DNA from: an uncultured Oscillospiraceae bacterium
GTDB taxonomy: Bacteria > Bacillota > Clostridia > Oscillospirales > Acutalibacteraceae
Direction of reading: 5' to 3'
NCBI GenBank assembly: GCA_900543395.1
Contig: UQQT01000019.1
Coordinates: forward strand, 1 to 39,032
DNA: 39,032 nt
Numbering within the stretch: position 1 is the first letter of the stretch; each line of letters starts with the position of its first letter. A program made the position numbers and the translations under genes. Shown here in pieces: positions 26,411 to 33,378 of this stretch. The notes below the pieces were generated by a model. That model was not told the DNA's origin and searched no databases. It saw only the letters and a program-made list of their open reading frames with translations.

Positions 26411-27297
26411 ACGGATTTATAATTATTGACAAGGAGAAGGACTTGACATCTTTTAAAGCCAATGCCGTCGTAAGAGGCATTTTAGGCATAAAGAAAACAG
26501 GTCACACAGGCACGCTCGACCCAATGGCTACGGGCGTTCTTCCCGTCGCACTCGGCGGTTCGGCGAGATTTATAGAGCTTCTCCCCTGTCATGAAAAATC
26601 GTACACGGCTTCGTTCAGGCTCGGCGAGACAACGGACACGCTCGACATCACGGGCAAAACGCTGACAACGTGCGACATAATTCCCGACAAAGACGAAGTT
26701 ATAAATATATTTAATTATTTTAAGGGCGAAATTGAACAGCTCCCCCCGATGTATTCGGCAATCAAGAAAAACGGCGTTCGGCTTTATGAACTCGCTCGTC
26801 AGGGCGTCGAAATCGAACGCGAAAAACGAATTGTTACAATAAAAAAACTCGAATTTATTTCATTTAAAAACGGCGTTTACACAATCGACGTCGACTGCTC
26901 GGAGGGTACGTACATACGCTCTCTTATCTCCGATATTGGCGAAAGGCTCGGCTGCGGTGCGGTCATGACCGATTTAAGACGTACGTTTTCAAACGGATTT
27001 TCAATAGATAACGCGCATACTCTCGACGAATTAAGACAGGCAAAGCAGTCGGGAAATTTAAACGATTTTATAATTCCGACGGACAAGGCTCTTGATTACT
27101 ACGACAGCGTTACGGTAAGCGAAGCGCAGGCAAAACGCTTTTCAAACGGCGGTGAGCTTGACGTTGAAAGATTAAAAAAAGAACTCTCCCCCGCGCTGTA
27201 CAGGGTTTACTCGCCGGAGCATAAATTTTTAGGACTCGGCGAAAAACGCACGGACGAGCCGTTTTTGAGAATTAAAAGACTGTTGGTCGGCGATTGA
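26407..27297 (+). CDS. truB: tRNA pseudouridine(55) synthase TruB
   Basis: A 296-residue TruB making pseudouridine 55 in the T-loop of tRNAs. The catalytic Asp38 lies in TGTLDPMATGVL. The KSYTASFRLGETTDTLD block and MYSAIKKNGVRLYELARQG follow. A C-terminal PUA-like region is short (last 60 residues). The start ATG overlaps the nrnA stop codon (ATGA). Confidence 0.97.
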   Translation: MNGFIIIDKEKDLTSFKANAVVRGILGIKKTGHTGTLDPMATGVLPVALGGSARFIELLPCHEKSYTASFRLGETTDTLDITGKTLTTCDIIPDKDEVINIFNYFKGEIEQLPPMYSAIKKNGVRLYELARQGVEIEREKRIVTIKKLEFISFKNGVYTIDVDCSEGTYIRSLISDIGERLGCGAVMTDLRRTFSNGFSIDNAHTLDELRQAKQSGNLNDFIIPTDKALDYYDSVTVSEAQAKRFSNGGELDVERLKKELSPALYRVYSPEHKFLGLGEKRTDEPFLRIKRLLVGD

Positions 27298-27324
27298 TTC
27301 ATTCTTCATAAAGGAACACAGGCG

Positions 27325-28227
27325 ATGTTTGAAAGGATTTTCGATAAAAAAACATCCGTCGCGCTCGGAAGCTTCGACGGACTGCACATAGGACACAGAG
27401 CGGTCGTAATGAACGCCGCGGGAGAAGCAGACCGCGGACTCGTTCCGGTCGTTCTTCTTTTTGACGAGCATCCGCTGTCGGCTATCAAAAACGCTCCGCC
27501 CGAAGCGATAACGACGAAAGAAGAGCTTGAAAACGAAATAAAAGCGTTGAACGCCGTTCCCGTGACAGTTTCGTTTAAAAGCATAATGAACATGACCCCG
27601 GAAGAATTCGTCGACACAATACTCGTCGGCATGCTTAACGCAGGCGCGGTATCGTGCGGATTCAATTTCAGATTCGGCAGGAATTCGTCGGGCAATCCGG
27701 AAATTCTGAAAAAGCTGTGCGATGACAGAAGCATTAAGCTTATAATAACGGACGAGGTCGATTATCTCGGCGAACCCGTCAGCTCGACGAGAATCAGAAA
27801 AGCCATAGCCGACGGAGACATGATATCGGCAAGAAACATGCTCGGACACAATTTTTACTATGTTTTTACTGTCGAATCGGGCGACAGAATAGGCAGAACG
27901 CTCGGATTTCCGACGATAAATCAGTTTTTCCCCGACAATTTCGCAATTCCCAAATTCGGAGTATACGCCTCGACGGCTTATGTCGAGAACAAACCCTACC
28001 CCGCGGTCACGGACATCGGAATCCGCCCGACTCTCGAGCACAAAAAACCGAGAAGCGAAACAAATATAATCGGCTTCAGCGGTGATTTGTATTATAAAAA
28101 AATAAAAATCGAACTGCTTAAATTCATCCGCCCCGAAATCAGATTTTCATCCCTTGACGAATTAAAAATTCAAATAGCGAAAGACAGCCATACGGCGGAA
28201 GAAATTTACGAAAAGGCAAGAAAATGA
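27325..28227 (+). CDS. ribF: Bifunctional riboflavin kinase/FAD synthetase
   Basis: A 300-residue RibF making FMN and FAD from riboflavin. The N-terminal nucleotidyltransferase part has GSFDGLHIGH at 15-24 and the SSTRIRKAI block near residues 152-160. The C-terminal kinase begins with GRTLGFPTINQ at about 191-201 and continues with GVYASTAYV. It is found next to truB in most Firmicutes. Its product would feed the flavoenzymes encoded elsewhere in this window. Its stop overlaps the maf start (ATGA). Confidence 0.97.
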   Translation: MFERIFDKKTSVALGSFDGLHIGHRAVVMNAAGEADRGLVPVVLLFDEHPLSAIKNAPPEAITTKEELENEIKALNAVPVTVSFKSIMNMTPEEFVDTILVGMLNAGAVSCGFNFRFGRNSSGNPEILKKLCDDRSIKLIITDEVDYLGEPVSSTRIRKAIADGDMISARNMLGHNFYYVFTVESGDRIGRTLGFPTINQFFPDNFAIPKFGVYASTAYVENKPYPAVTDIGIRPTLEHKKPRSETNIIGFSGDLYYKKIKIELLKFIRPEIRFSSLDELKIQIAKDSHTAEEIYEKARK

Positions 28228-28784
28228 AGATTATTTTAGCCTCGGGTTCACCGAGAAGAAAAGAGCTTTTAAATAATATAGGCATAAAATTCGACGTTAT
28301 CCCCTCGAATGCGGACGAGACGCTCCCCGCCTCGCTCACTCCCGCGCAGGCTGTCGAGTATTTATCGAAAACAAAAGCGCACGACGTTTTTGTCCGTCAT
28401 CCGGACTGTGCGGTTATCGGTTCTGACACGGTTGTGGCATGCGACGGAAAAATCCTCGGCAAACCGAAAAATGAAACCGACGCTTTTAATATGCTGAAAA
28501 TGCTTTCGGGCAAAACGCACAGCGTTTTTACTGGCGTTACGATAATGACCGAGGACGAAACGGTATCGTTTTATGAGGAAACAAAAGTTACATTCTACGA
28601 ACTGACGGATGACGAAATTAATTCTTATATCAAAACCGGCGAACCCATGGACAAGGCAGGCGCGTACGGCATACAGGGAAAGGGATGCGTCCTCGTAAAA
28701 AAAATCGACGGTGACTATTTCAACGTCGTAGGCTTACCCGCCGCAAGAACATACAGAGAATTAAAATACAAAAATATAATTTAA
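28224..28784 (+). CDS. maf: Maf family nucleotide pyrophosphatase
   Basis: A 186-residue Maf protein, a house-cleaning pyrophosphatase for dTTP/UTP or modified nucleotides. ASGSPRRKELL (5-15), the catalytic Asp in GSDTVVACDG (about 68-77), KPKNETDAFNML and the GAYGIQGKG block identify it. It is the last gene of the operon and ends 11 nt before the terminator hairpin. Maf is also linked to septum control in Bacillus, but enzymatic activity is the safer statement. Confidence 0.95.
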   Translation: MKIILASGSPRRKELLNNIGIKFDVIPSNADETLPASLTPAQAVEYLSKTKAHDVFVRHPDCAVIGSDTVVACDGKILGKPKNETDAFNMLKMLSGKTHSVFTGVTIMTEDETVSFYEETKVTFYELTDDEINSYIKTGEPMDKAGAYGIQGKGCVLVKKIDGDYFNVVGLPAARTYRELKYKNII

Positions 28785-28795
28785 TATCATATAAC

Positions 28796-28832
28796 AACCG
28801 GCTCGGATATGCACACCCGAGCCGGTTTTATT
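28796..28832 (+). terminator. Terminator of the rimP-maf operon
   Basis: A perfect 11-bp stem (AACCGGCTCGG at 28796-28806 with CCGAGCCGGTT at 28817-28827) is followed by TTTTATTACTTT. It stands between maf and the convergent XRE gene. Confidence 0.9.
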
Positions 28833-28835
28833 ACT

Positions 28836-29051
28836 TTAATCTTGATTCGTTTTATCGGAAAGTCCGAGAATATAATCGGCGGAAACGTTATAGAACTTAC
28901 ACAGCGCGATAAGACTTTCAATCGGCAGACTGCGCTTTTTGTTTTCGTACATACCGTATGCCTGTTTCGTAATTTTCAAAACATCGGCGACATCCTCCTG
29001 TTTTAAATCATGATCCACGCGTAAATCATATAATCGTTTCGTATAATCCAT
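28836..29051 (-). CDS. XRE-family helix-turn-helix regulator
   Basis: A 71-residue Cro/CI-type DNA-binding protein. The HTH lies at about 17-36 (QEDVADVLKITKQAYGMYENKKR), followed by SLIALCKFYNVSADYILGLS, which is typical of XRE repressors. The start is ATG at 29051, chosen for AGGAGG 9 nt upstream; the open frame continues upstream through the operators without support. It is transcribed from the promoter at 29128-29156 and faces the small RHH gene across a shared control region with three palindromes. One of these lies in its own leader, so autoregulation is likely. Confidence 0.9.
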   Translation of the reverse strand: MDYTKRLYDLRVDHDLKQEDVADVLKITKQAYGMYENKKRSLPIESLIALCKFYNVSADYILGLSDKTNQD

Positions 29052-29075
29052 AACAGCAATCCTCCTGTTATGATT

Positions 29076-29092
29076 ATAAACAAAATGTTTAC
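29076..29092. promoter_or_regulatory. Operator O1 in the XRE leader
   Basis: TAAACA (29077-29082) and TGTTTA (29086-29091) form an inverted repeat with a 3-bp centre. It matches O2 and O3, and lies between the XRE promoter and its ribosome site. Confidence 0.65.
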
Positions 29093-29100
29093 CTCGACTC

Positions 29101-29129
29101 TTGACAGTAAACAAATTGTTTGCTATAAT
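29101..29129 (+). promoter_or_regulatory. Consensus promoter of the RHH/lipoprotein unit
   Basis: A perfect TTGACA (29101-29106) and a perfect TATAAT (29124-29129) are 17 bp apart. The spacer is exactly operator O2. Confidence 0.9.
29107..29123. promoter_or_regulatory. Operator O2, filling the plus-strand promoter spacer
   Basis: GTAAACA (29107-29113) and TGTTTGC (29117-29123) form an inverted repeat with a 3-bp centre and one mismatch to O3. It fills the 17-bp spacer of the plus promoter. Confidence 0.75.
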
Positions 29130-29156
29130 TTGAGTAAACATTTTGTTTACTGTCAA
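29128..29156 (-). promoter_or_regulatory. Promoter of the XRE regulator gene
   Basis: Minus-strand perfect TTGACA (29156-29151) and TCAAAT (29133-29128, 4 of 6) are 17 bp apart. Its -10 overlaps the plus promoter's -10 by 2 bp, so both promoters cannot be occupied together. Confidence 0.7.
29134..29150. promoter_or_regulatory. Operator O3, filling the minus-strand promoter spacer
   Basis: GTAAACA (29134-29140), TTT, TGTTTAC (29144-29150) form a perfect 7+3+7 palindrome that fills the 17-bp spacer of the XRE promoter. Confidence 0.8.
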
Positions 29157-29194
29157 AAAAAACAAAAATTTGATAAAAGAGAGAGGGTGTTTTT

Positions 29195-29350
29195 ATGAGT
29201 AAGGGTATTACATTTGGGGACAGCAAAAGAGATAGGGACTTAATCAAAAGAATCACGGATTACCAAGAAAAATCCGGCATTTCCACATTCGTCGAAGCTG
29301 TCAGAAAACTATGCGACGACGCACTGCAATTGAAAAAAATATCAAAATGA
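29195..29350 (+). CDS. Small ribbon-helix-helix-like protein
   Basis: A 51-residue basic protein. The pattern fits an RHH (CopG/Arc-type) DNA-binding fold: a short strand (GITF, 4-7), a first helix (about 11-27, KRDRDLIKRITDYQEKSG) and a second helix (about 31-45, TFVEAVRKLCDDALQ). GAGGG lies 7 nt before the ATG, and a consensus promoter precedes it. The lipoprotein gene starts 14 nt downstream, so the two form an operon. RHH proteins are usually repressors or antitoxins; no toxin-like partner is seen. The RHH assignment is a pattern judgement, not a search result. Confidence 0.7.
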   Translation: MSKGITFGDSKRDRDLIKRITDYQEKSGISTFVEAVRKLCDDALQLKKISK

Positions 29351-29364
29351 CAGGAGAAATCATC

Positions 29365-30165
29365 ATGAAAAAAACACTGAGCGTCATTTTAAGCATTTGT
29401 ATTTTTATTTCATTGTTTTCCTTTACGGGATGTACAAGCAAAAAATCAAAATACATTCAAGCAAAACAAAAATTAGGAATGATAGACGAAAACGGAAAAG
29501 AAGTAAGAGATTCCGTTGCAGGAGAACTTGAAGAAATCTCAGAAGCAATAAACATTCTGAATGATTTGGGTGATTACGAGGACAGTGTCGAACTTGAATC
29601 GAAAGCCTCCGACTACTATTACGGAGATCTTGCGTATAAAGCTCTTAATGATTATGATTTTGATAAAGCCGAAGAATATTTCAAAAAGACAAAAGTAAAT
29701 TTGCCTGATCGTTTCTTGATGGTAATACCTAATTTGAAAAAAGTTGTCGGCACATGGAAAGGAACGTATGGCAGTGGCAATACAGTCACTGTAACAATCT
29801 CCGGACCATTCGTTCCTGTTATACCTGAATATACAAACTGTGACTGGGGTATAAGCGTTAATGTAACTATTGTGGTTTCAAAATCCGGTACTTATCCATC
29901 GCAATACTTTAGTATTGTACAAAAAAGTGCATACTATTATTTAAACGATACAGACAAATTAAGCTATAAACTCCGAGTAAAAAATGACAACTACGGAGAG
30001 TTTGCGCTTTCATACAACAATAGATATGGGTATGGAAAATCAGAAATATCATTATTTCCTTCACCAGAAAAAGAAAGAGAATTATGCCTGTTCGAAGATA
30101 TATGCGACAACAATTTCTCCACAGTTTATGCTACAGGTTTTTTAGATTTGAAAAAACTATCATAA
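29365..30165 (+). CDS. Predicted lipoprotein of unknown function
   Basis: A 266-residue lipoprotein. The start is ATG at 29365, with AGGAG 8 nt upstream. The signal peptide ends in the lipobox FTGC (Cys near residue 23). Residues 30-110 are helical and Glu/Asp/Lys-rich with a TPR-like feel (LGDYEDSVEL, YDFDKAEEYFKK). The rest is strand-rich, starting at VVGTWKGTYGSGNTVTVTISG, and has no family I recognise. Codon use is clearly more AT-rich than in the flanking housekeeping genes, so recent acquisition is possible. It is controlled with the RHH gene. Confidence 0.8.
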   Translation: MKKTLSVILSICIFISLFSFTGCTSKKSKYIQAKQKLGMIDENGKEVRDSVAGELEEISEAINILNDLGDYEDSVELESKASDYYYGDLAYKALNDYDFDKAEEYFKKTKVNLPDRFLMVIPNLKKVVGTWKGTYGSGNTVTVTISGPFVPVIPEYTNCDWGISVNVTIVVSKSGTYPSQYFSIVQKSAYYYLNDTDKLSYKLRVKNDNYGEFALSYNNRYGYGKSEISLFPSPEKERELCLFEDICDNNFSTVYATGFLDLKKLS

Positions 30166-30170
30166 GAACC

Positions 30171-30205
30171 GACCTCGGAGCAAACAGCTCCGAGGTCAAT
30201 TTTAT
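30171..30205 (+). terminator. Terminator of the RHH/lipoprotein operon
   Basis: A perfect 10-bp stem (GACCTCGGAG at 30171-30180 with CTCCGAGGTC at 30188-30197) with a 7-nt loop is followed by AATTTTATCT. Confidence 0.85.
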
Positions 30206-30220
30206 CTCATTAAATTTAAA

Positions 30221-30649
30221 TTAGAGTCTGTCGATATCCTTCTGGTCGAGGAGGGCGAAGCCCTTATCTTTAAGAATCTTCTCCGCCTCGGGGACATGGT
30301 CGACTCTCAACACGGTATACGCGCCGATCTCCTTAGAAGCGGTAAACGCATACGCATATTCGATATTAATACCGTTTTTACCGAGGGACTCAACTACCTT
30401 GCAAAGCGCACCCGCCGTATCGCCCATCTCAACGGCGATAACGTCGGTATCCGCTACGATAGTGTCCTCGCCGAACGCCTCTTTCGCTTTCGCGTTATCG
30501 GAAACGATAAGTCTCAAAACGCCGAAATCCTTGGTGTCGGCAACGCTCATGGCGCGCATGTTTATACCGGCGTCGGACATCTTCTTAAAGATATCGTATA
30601 ACATACCGGGTTTGTTTTCAACAAATACGGATAACTGCTTGATTGCCAT
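30221..30649 (-). CDS. Tandem ACT-domain protein
   Basis: A 142-residue protein of two ACT domains (about 4-68 and 70-137). It starts with KQLSVFVENKPGMLYDIFKKM, and the second domain has VEMGDTAGALCKVVESLGKNGINIEYAYAF. ACT domains bind amino acids or related ligands. Genes of this kind commonly follow paaK in clostridia, so the protein probably senses an aromatic or branched amino acid and tunes the ligase pathway. It starts 16 nt after paaK with AAGGAGG 8 nt upstream, overlapping the end of paaK's message. Confidence 0.93.
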   Translation of the reverse strand: MAIKQLSVFVENKPGMLYDIFKKMSDAGINMRAMSVADTKDFGVLRLIVSDNAKAKEAFGEDTIVADTDVIAVEMGDTAGALCKVVESLGKNGINIEYAYAFTASKEIGAYTVLRVDHVPEAEKILKDKGFALLDQKDIDRL

Positions 30650-30665
30650 AGGTGTGACCTCCTTA

Positions 30666-31973
30666 TCAGTCGTGAAGCTTACGTTTATCTATAACTCTGA
30701 CGGCCTTGCCCTCGCTTCTCGTTACGGACTTGGGAGCAACAAGGTGCATCTTGGGTCCTATTCCGAGCATCGTACGCATAGCCGCGGCAAGAGTTCTTTC
30801 TCTCTCCTGCGTTTCGCCGACCTTATCGGAGAACTGCTCGGGAGTCAGTTCTACATAAATGTCAAGCGTATCGCTGTTGTCCGCTCTGTCGACGACTATC
30901 TGATAGTTGGGCGAATATCCCTCGTTAAGAAGAACGGTCTCTATCTGGCTCGGGAATACATTAACGCCTCTGATAATAAGCATATCGTCGCTTCTGCCCA
31001 TAGGCTTGCACATTTTAACGTGCGTTCTTCCGCAGGAGCATTTTTTACGTGAGAGCACGCATATATCTCTCGTTCTGTAACGAAGCAGCGGAAATGCCTC
31101 CTTATCAAGAGAGGTAAATACAAGCTCGCCCTTTTCGCCGTCGGGGAGAACCTCGCCCGTTTCGGGGTCGATAATCTCCGCATAGAAATGATCCTCGTTT
31201 ATATGCATACCCGTCTGCTCCGAGCACTCGAACGCAACGCCCGGACCGCTCGTTTCGGTCAGTCCGTAGATATCGTACGCCTTGATACCGAGACTCTTTT
31301 CTATCTCGTGTCTCATTTCCTCCGTCCAGGGCTCCGCGCCGAATATACCCGCCTTTAGCTTATTATCCTCGGGCTTATAGCCCTTTTCGGCAAGCGTTTC
31401 GCCGATATACGCGGCGTATGAGGGAGTACAGCATATAATAGTTGAATTAAGATCCATCATGAACTGAATCTGTCTGTCGGTATTACCCGACGACATAGGG
31501 AGAGTAAGACAGCCTACCTTATGAGAACCGCCGTTAAGACCTGCGCCGCCTGTAAAAAGACCGAATCCGTAGCAGACCTGACATACGTCCTCATTCGTTC
31601 CGCCCGCGGCGACAATCGCCCTCGCGCAGCAGTCCTCCCAAAGGTCGATATCATGCTGTGTATAGAACGCAACTACTCTCTTTCCCGTAGTTCCCGACGT
31701 CGAATGAATTCTTACGCAGTCTTTTAAATCCGTTCCGAGCAGACCGTAGGGGTACGCGTCGCGCAGATCGGCTTTTGAAATAAACGGCAGTTTTTTAATG
31801 TCGTCTACGCCCTTGATATCGTCGGGAGTAACGCCCTTTGCGTCCATAAGATCTCTGTAGTATTTAACGTTTTCATAAACACGGCGAACCTGCTTGACAA
31901 TTTTCTCGTTCTGAATTTCGAGAATTTTCTCGCGGGACGCCGTTTCAATTTCCGGCTGAAAATACCTTTCCAT
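30666..31973 (-). CDS. paaK: Phenylacetate-CoA ligase
   Basis: A 435-residue adenylate-forming ligase activating phenylacetate or related aryl acids to CoA thioesters. The ATP motif STSGTTGK is at 91-98, YGLTETSGPG near 236-245, and the C-terminal domain has GRSDDMLIIRGVNVFPSQIE. A CSCGRTH element before it is typical of anaerobic PaaK. The start ATG has AAGGAG 8 nt upstream, with a promoter at 32022-32050. It is co-transcribed with the ACT protein. In fermenters this pair usually handles products of aromatic amino-acid breakdown; no indolepyruvate oxidoreductase gene is in the window. Confidence 0.94.
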   Translation of the reverse strand: MERYFQPEIETASREKILEIQNEKIVKQVRRVYENVKYYRDLMDAKGVTPDDIKGVDDIKKLPFISKADLRDAYPYGLLGTDLKDCVRIHSTSGTTGKRVVAFYTQHDIDLWEDCCARAIVAAGGTNEDVCQVCYGFGLFTGGAGLNGGSHKVGCLTLPMSSGNTDRQIQFMMDLNSTIICCTPSYAAYIGETLAEKGYKPEDNKLKAGIFGAEPWTEEMRHEIEKSLGIKAYDIYGLTETSGPGVAFECSEQTGMHINEDHFYAEIIDPETGEVLPDGEKGELVFTSLDKEAFPLLRYRTRDICVLSRKKCSCGRTHVKMCKPMGRSDDMLIIRGVNVFPSQIETVLLNEGYSPNYQIVVDRADNSDTLDIYVELTPEQFSDKVGETQERERTLAAAMRTMLGIGPKMHLVAPKSVTRSEGKAVRVIDKRKLHD

Positions 31974-32021
31974 TTTTCAATCTCCTTCTCGTTCAACATA
32001 CAAAATTGAACCGATGTATAA

Positions 32022-32050
32022 ATTATATCACGCAGTATTTCAAAACTCAA
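32022..32050 (-). promoter_or_regulatory. Promoter of paaK
   Basis: Minus-strand TTGAGT (32050-32045, 4 of 6) and a perfect TATAAT (32027-32022) are 17 bp apart. Confidence 0.7.
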
Positions 32051-32096
32051 TAGTATTATGTATTTTAGCATAATAAAATACAACATCCTGCACTGT

Positions 32097-33092
32097 TCAT
32101 CTTTTTTCGAGTATCGCTTTCAGAGTCGGTTCGATTCCCCTCGCCATGAGATAAAATCCGAAGTCATTCGGGTGTGTGTCGTCGGTCGTACAGTACGGAC
32201 GAAGCTTTTCGGGGATGAACGTTTCACTGTCAAGAAAATATACGTTTTTATCCCCGTTTTTCACTGCGTTTTCATACGTTTTTCTGACAACAGAACGTCT
32301 CTCGTCATAGTCTGACCTGTTTTCGAACAACGGTCTGTTGAGCATTATAACGGGCAAATCGGGCTGAGAGAGTCTTATTATCTTAAAAAACGGCTCATGA
32401 CGTTCACGCAGCTCGTCAAGCTCTGAATTGTGGTCGTAATCCATTATGAACGCGCTCATTTTAAGTCTTGCCAAAATCCGAGCCATCTCGGGTTCACCGT
32501 GAGCCGAACCCGAAAATCCCATGTCGCATATATCGCAGTCGAGCCATGAACTTAAAAGCGCGGGATATGAATTCGTCGTCTTGTCACAATGCCCCATTTC
32601 GGTTATCGATGAGCCGTACAGAACTACTCTGTCGTATTTATACGGAGTCGGAGCTTCTACGACGGCGTTATCGTCGACGGATACGGATATATTCTTTACA
32701 ATCTCGTTTCTCGGAAACCATATCAGAATGTCCTGCATTTCGCCCGAAAGCTCGAAATCCCTTGACGCGTTTTTCGTCTCGTAATCGCACGGAACGACAC
32801 GTCCGACAAATTTCGGATTCGTATGCGTTCCGCTCTGAATTATCAACGACTGACACGCATAGCGCGACATACCGACATCCGGAGACAGCGTTTCCAATTC
32901 AAGACTGACGGTTAGTTTTTTCGAATCCGTTCTGAACGCGACTCTCGCCCCCGCGCACCGCTTGCCGAGGAAATCAAGATTAGGCAGTTGTTTTATCATA
33001 TCGTCGTCAAGTCTTTCGAGTTTTCCGTTTTCTTCATAAAACGGCAGTCCGAAAACCTTTAAAGGACTGTCCGAGTAATCAAATGTTTTCAT
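32097..33092 (-). CDS. SGNH/GDSL-family hydrolase with N-terminal beta domain
   Basis: A 331-residue hydrolase. The start is ATG at 33092, with a purine-rich site about 10 nt upstream. The N-terminal 150 residues look like a beta-sandwich of the kind that precedes GDSL domains (SDSPLKVFGLPFYEENGKLERL, then VAFRTDSKKLTV). The catalytic domain has Ser162 in VVLYGSSITEMG (157-168), the second block GFSGSAHGEPE (192-202), and Asp304/His307 in DDTHPND. No signal peptide is visible. Family members are esterases on carbohydrates or lipids. The start overlaps a small upstream ORF by 14 nt, suggesting coupling. Confidence 0.85.
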   Translation of the reverse strand: MKTFDYSDSPLKVFGLPFYEENGKLERLDDDMIKQLPNLDFLGKRCAGARVAFRTDSKKLTVSLELETLSPDVGMSRYACQSLIIQSGTHTNPKFVGRVVPCDYETKNASRDFELSGEMQDILIWFPRNEIVKNISVSVDDNAVVEAPTPYKYDRVVLYGSSITEMGHCDKTTNSYPALLSSWLDCDICDMGFSGSAHGEPEMARILARLKMSAFIMDYDHNSELDELRERHEPFFKIIRLSQPDLPVIMLNRPLFENRSDYDERRSVVRKTYENAVKNGDKNVYFLDSETFIPEKLRPYCTTDDTHPNDFGFYLMARGIEPTLKAILEKR

Positions 33093-33225
33093 AATTAATA
33101 ATCCACTTCCCGTTTTTTCCGTTTTCTCTGTCAATCAAGTTTTTTTCACACATTAAGACCGTTCTTCTTTTAACGGCTCTGCACGAAATATTCGGTTTAT
33201 AATCAAATTCTTTTTGAATTATCAA
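33079..33225 (-). CDS. Small ORF (48 residues) overlapping the SGNH hydrolase start
   Basis: A TTG-started frame with AGGAG exactly 8 nt upstream, downstream of a strong promoter (33274-33302). It encodes a basic 48-residue protein. A helix-turn-helix-like stretch (ISCRAVKRRTVLMCEKNLID, 13-32) is followed by KNGKWIINYEN, like the end of a small DNA-binding domain. Its TGA lies inside the start of the SGNH gene, so it could be a coupled leader peptide, a tiny regulator, or a remnant of a larger gene. I do not recognise the family. Confidence 0.5.
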   Translation of the reverse strand: MIIQKEFDYKPNISCRAVKRRTVLMCEKNLIDRENGKNGKWIINYENI

Positions 33226-33273
33226 TAGGTCAACTCCTGTAAGCCTGTTTCTTAAATTTAAATCTGTTTTATG

Positions 33274-33302
33274 ATTTTATCATTATACGCTTCTTTTGTC
33301 AA
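33274..33302 (-). promoter_or_regulatory. Promoter of the small ORF/SGNH unit
   Basis: Minus-strand perfect TTGACA (33302-33297) and TAAAAT (33279-33274, 5 of 6) are 17 bp apart, about 50 bp before the small ORF and about 180 bp before the SGNH start. Confidence 0.7.
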
Positions 33303-33378
33303 TGAAACCGACCCCCGTGCCGTCAGAGTATAAATTCCGACTTTTCAGAGGTCGTTTTCTGAAAATATTAATATTAAT

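Noticed and set aside
27229..28041. Minus-strand frame of 270 codons opposite truB and ribF
   Set aside because: It is antisense to two certain genes and shows no domain pattern.
33342..33365. Hairpin TTTTCAGA/TCTGAAAA downstream of the amidohydrolase as terminator
   Set aside because: The stem is AT-rich and no T-run follows on the minus strand.
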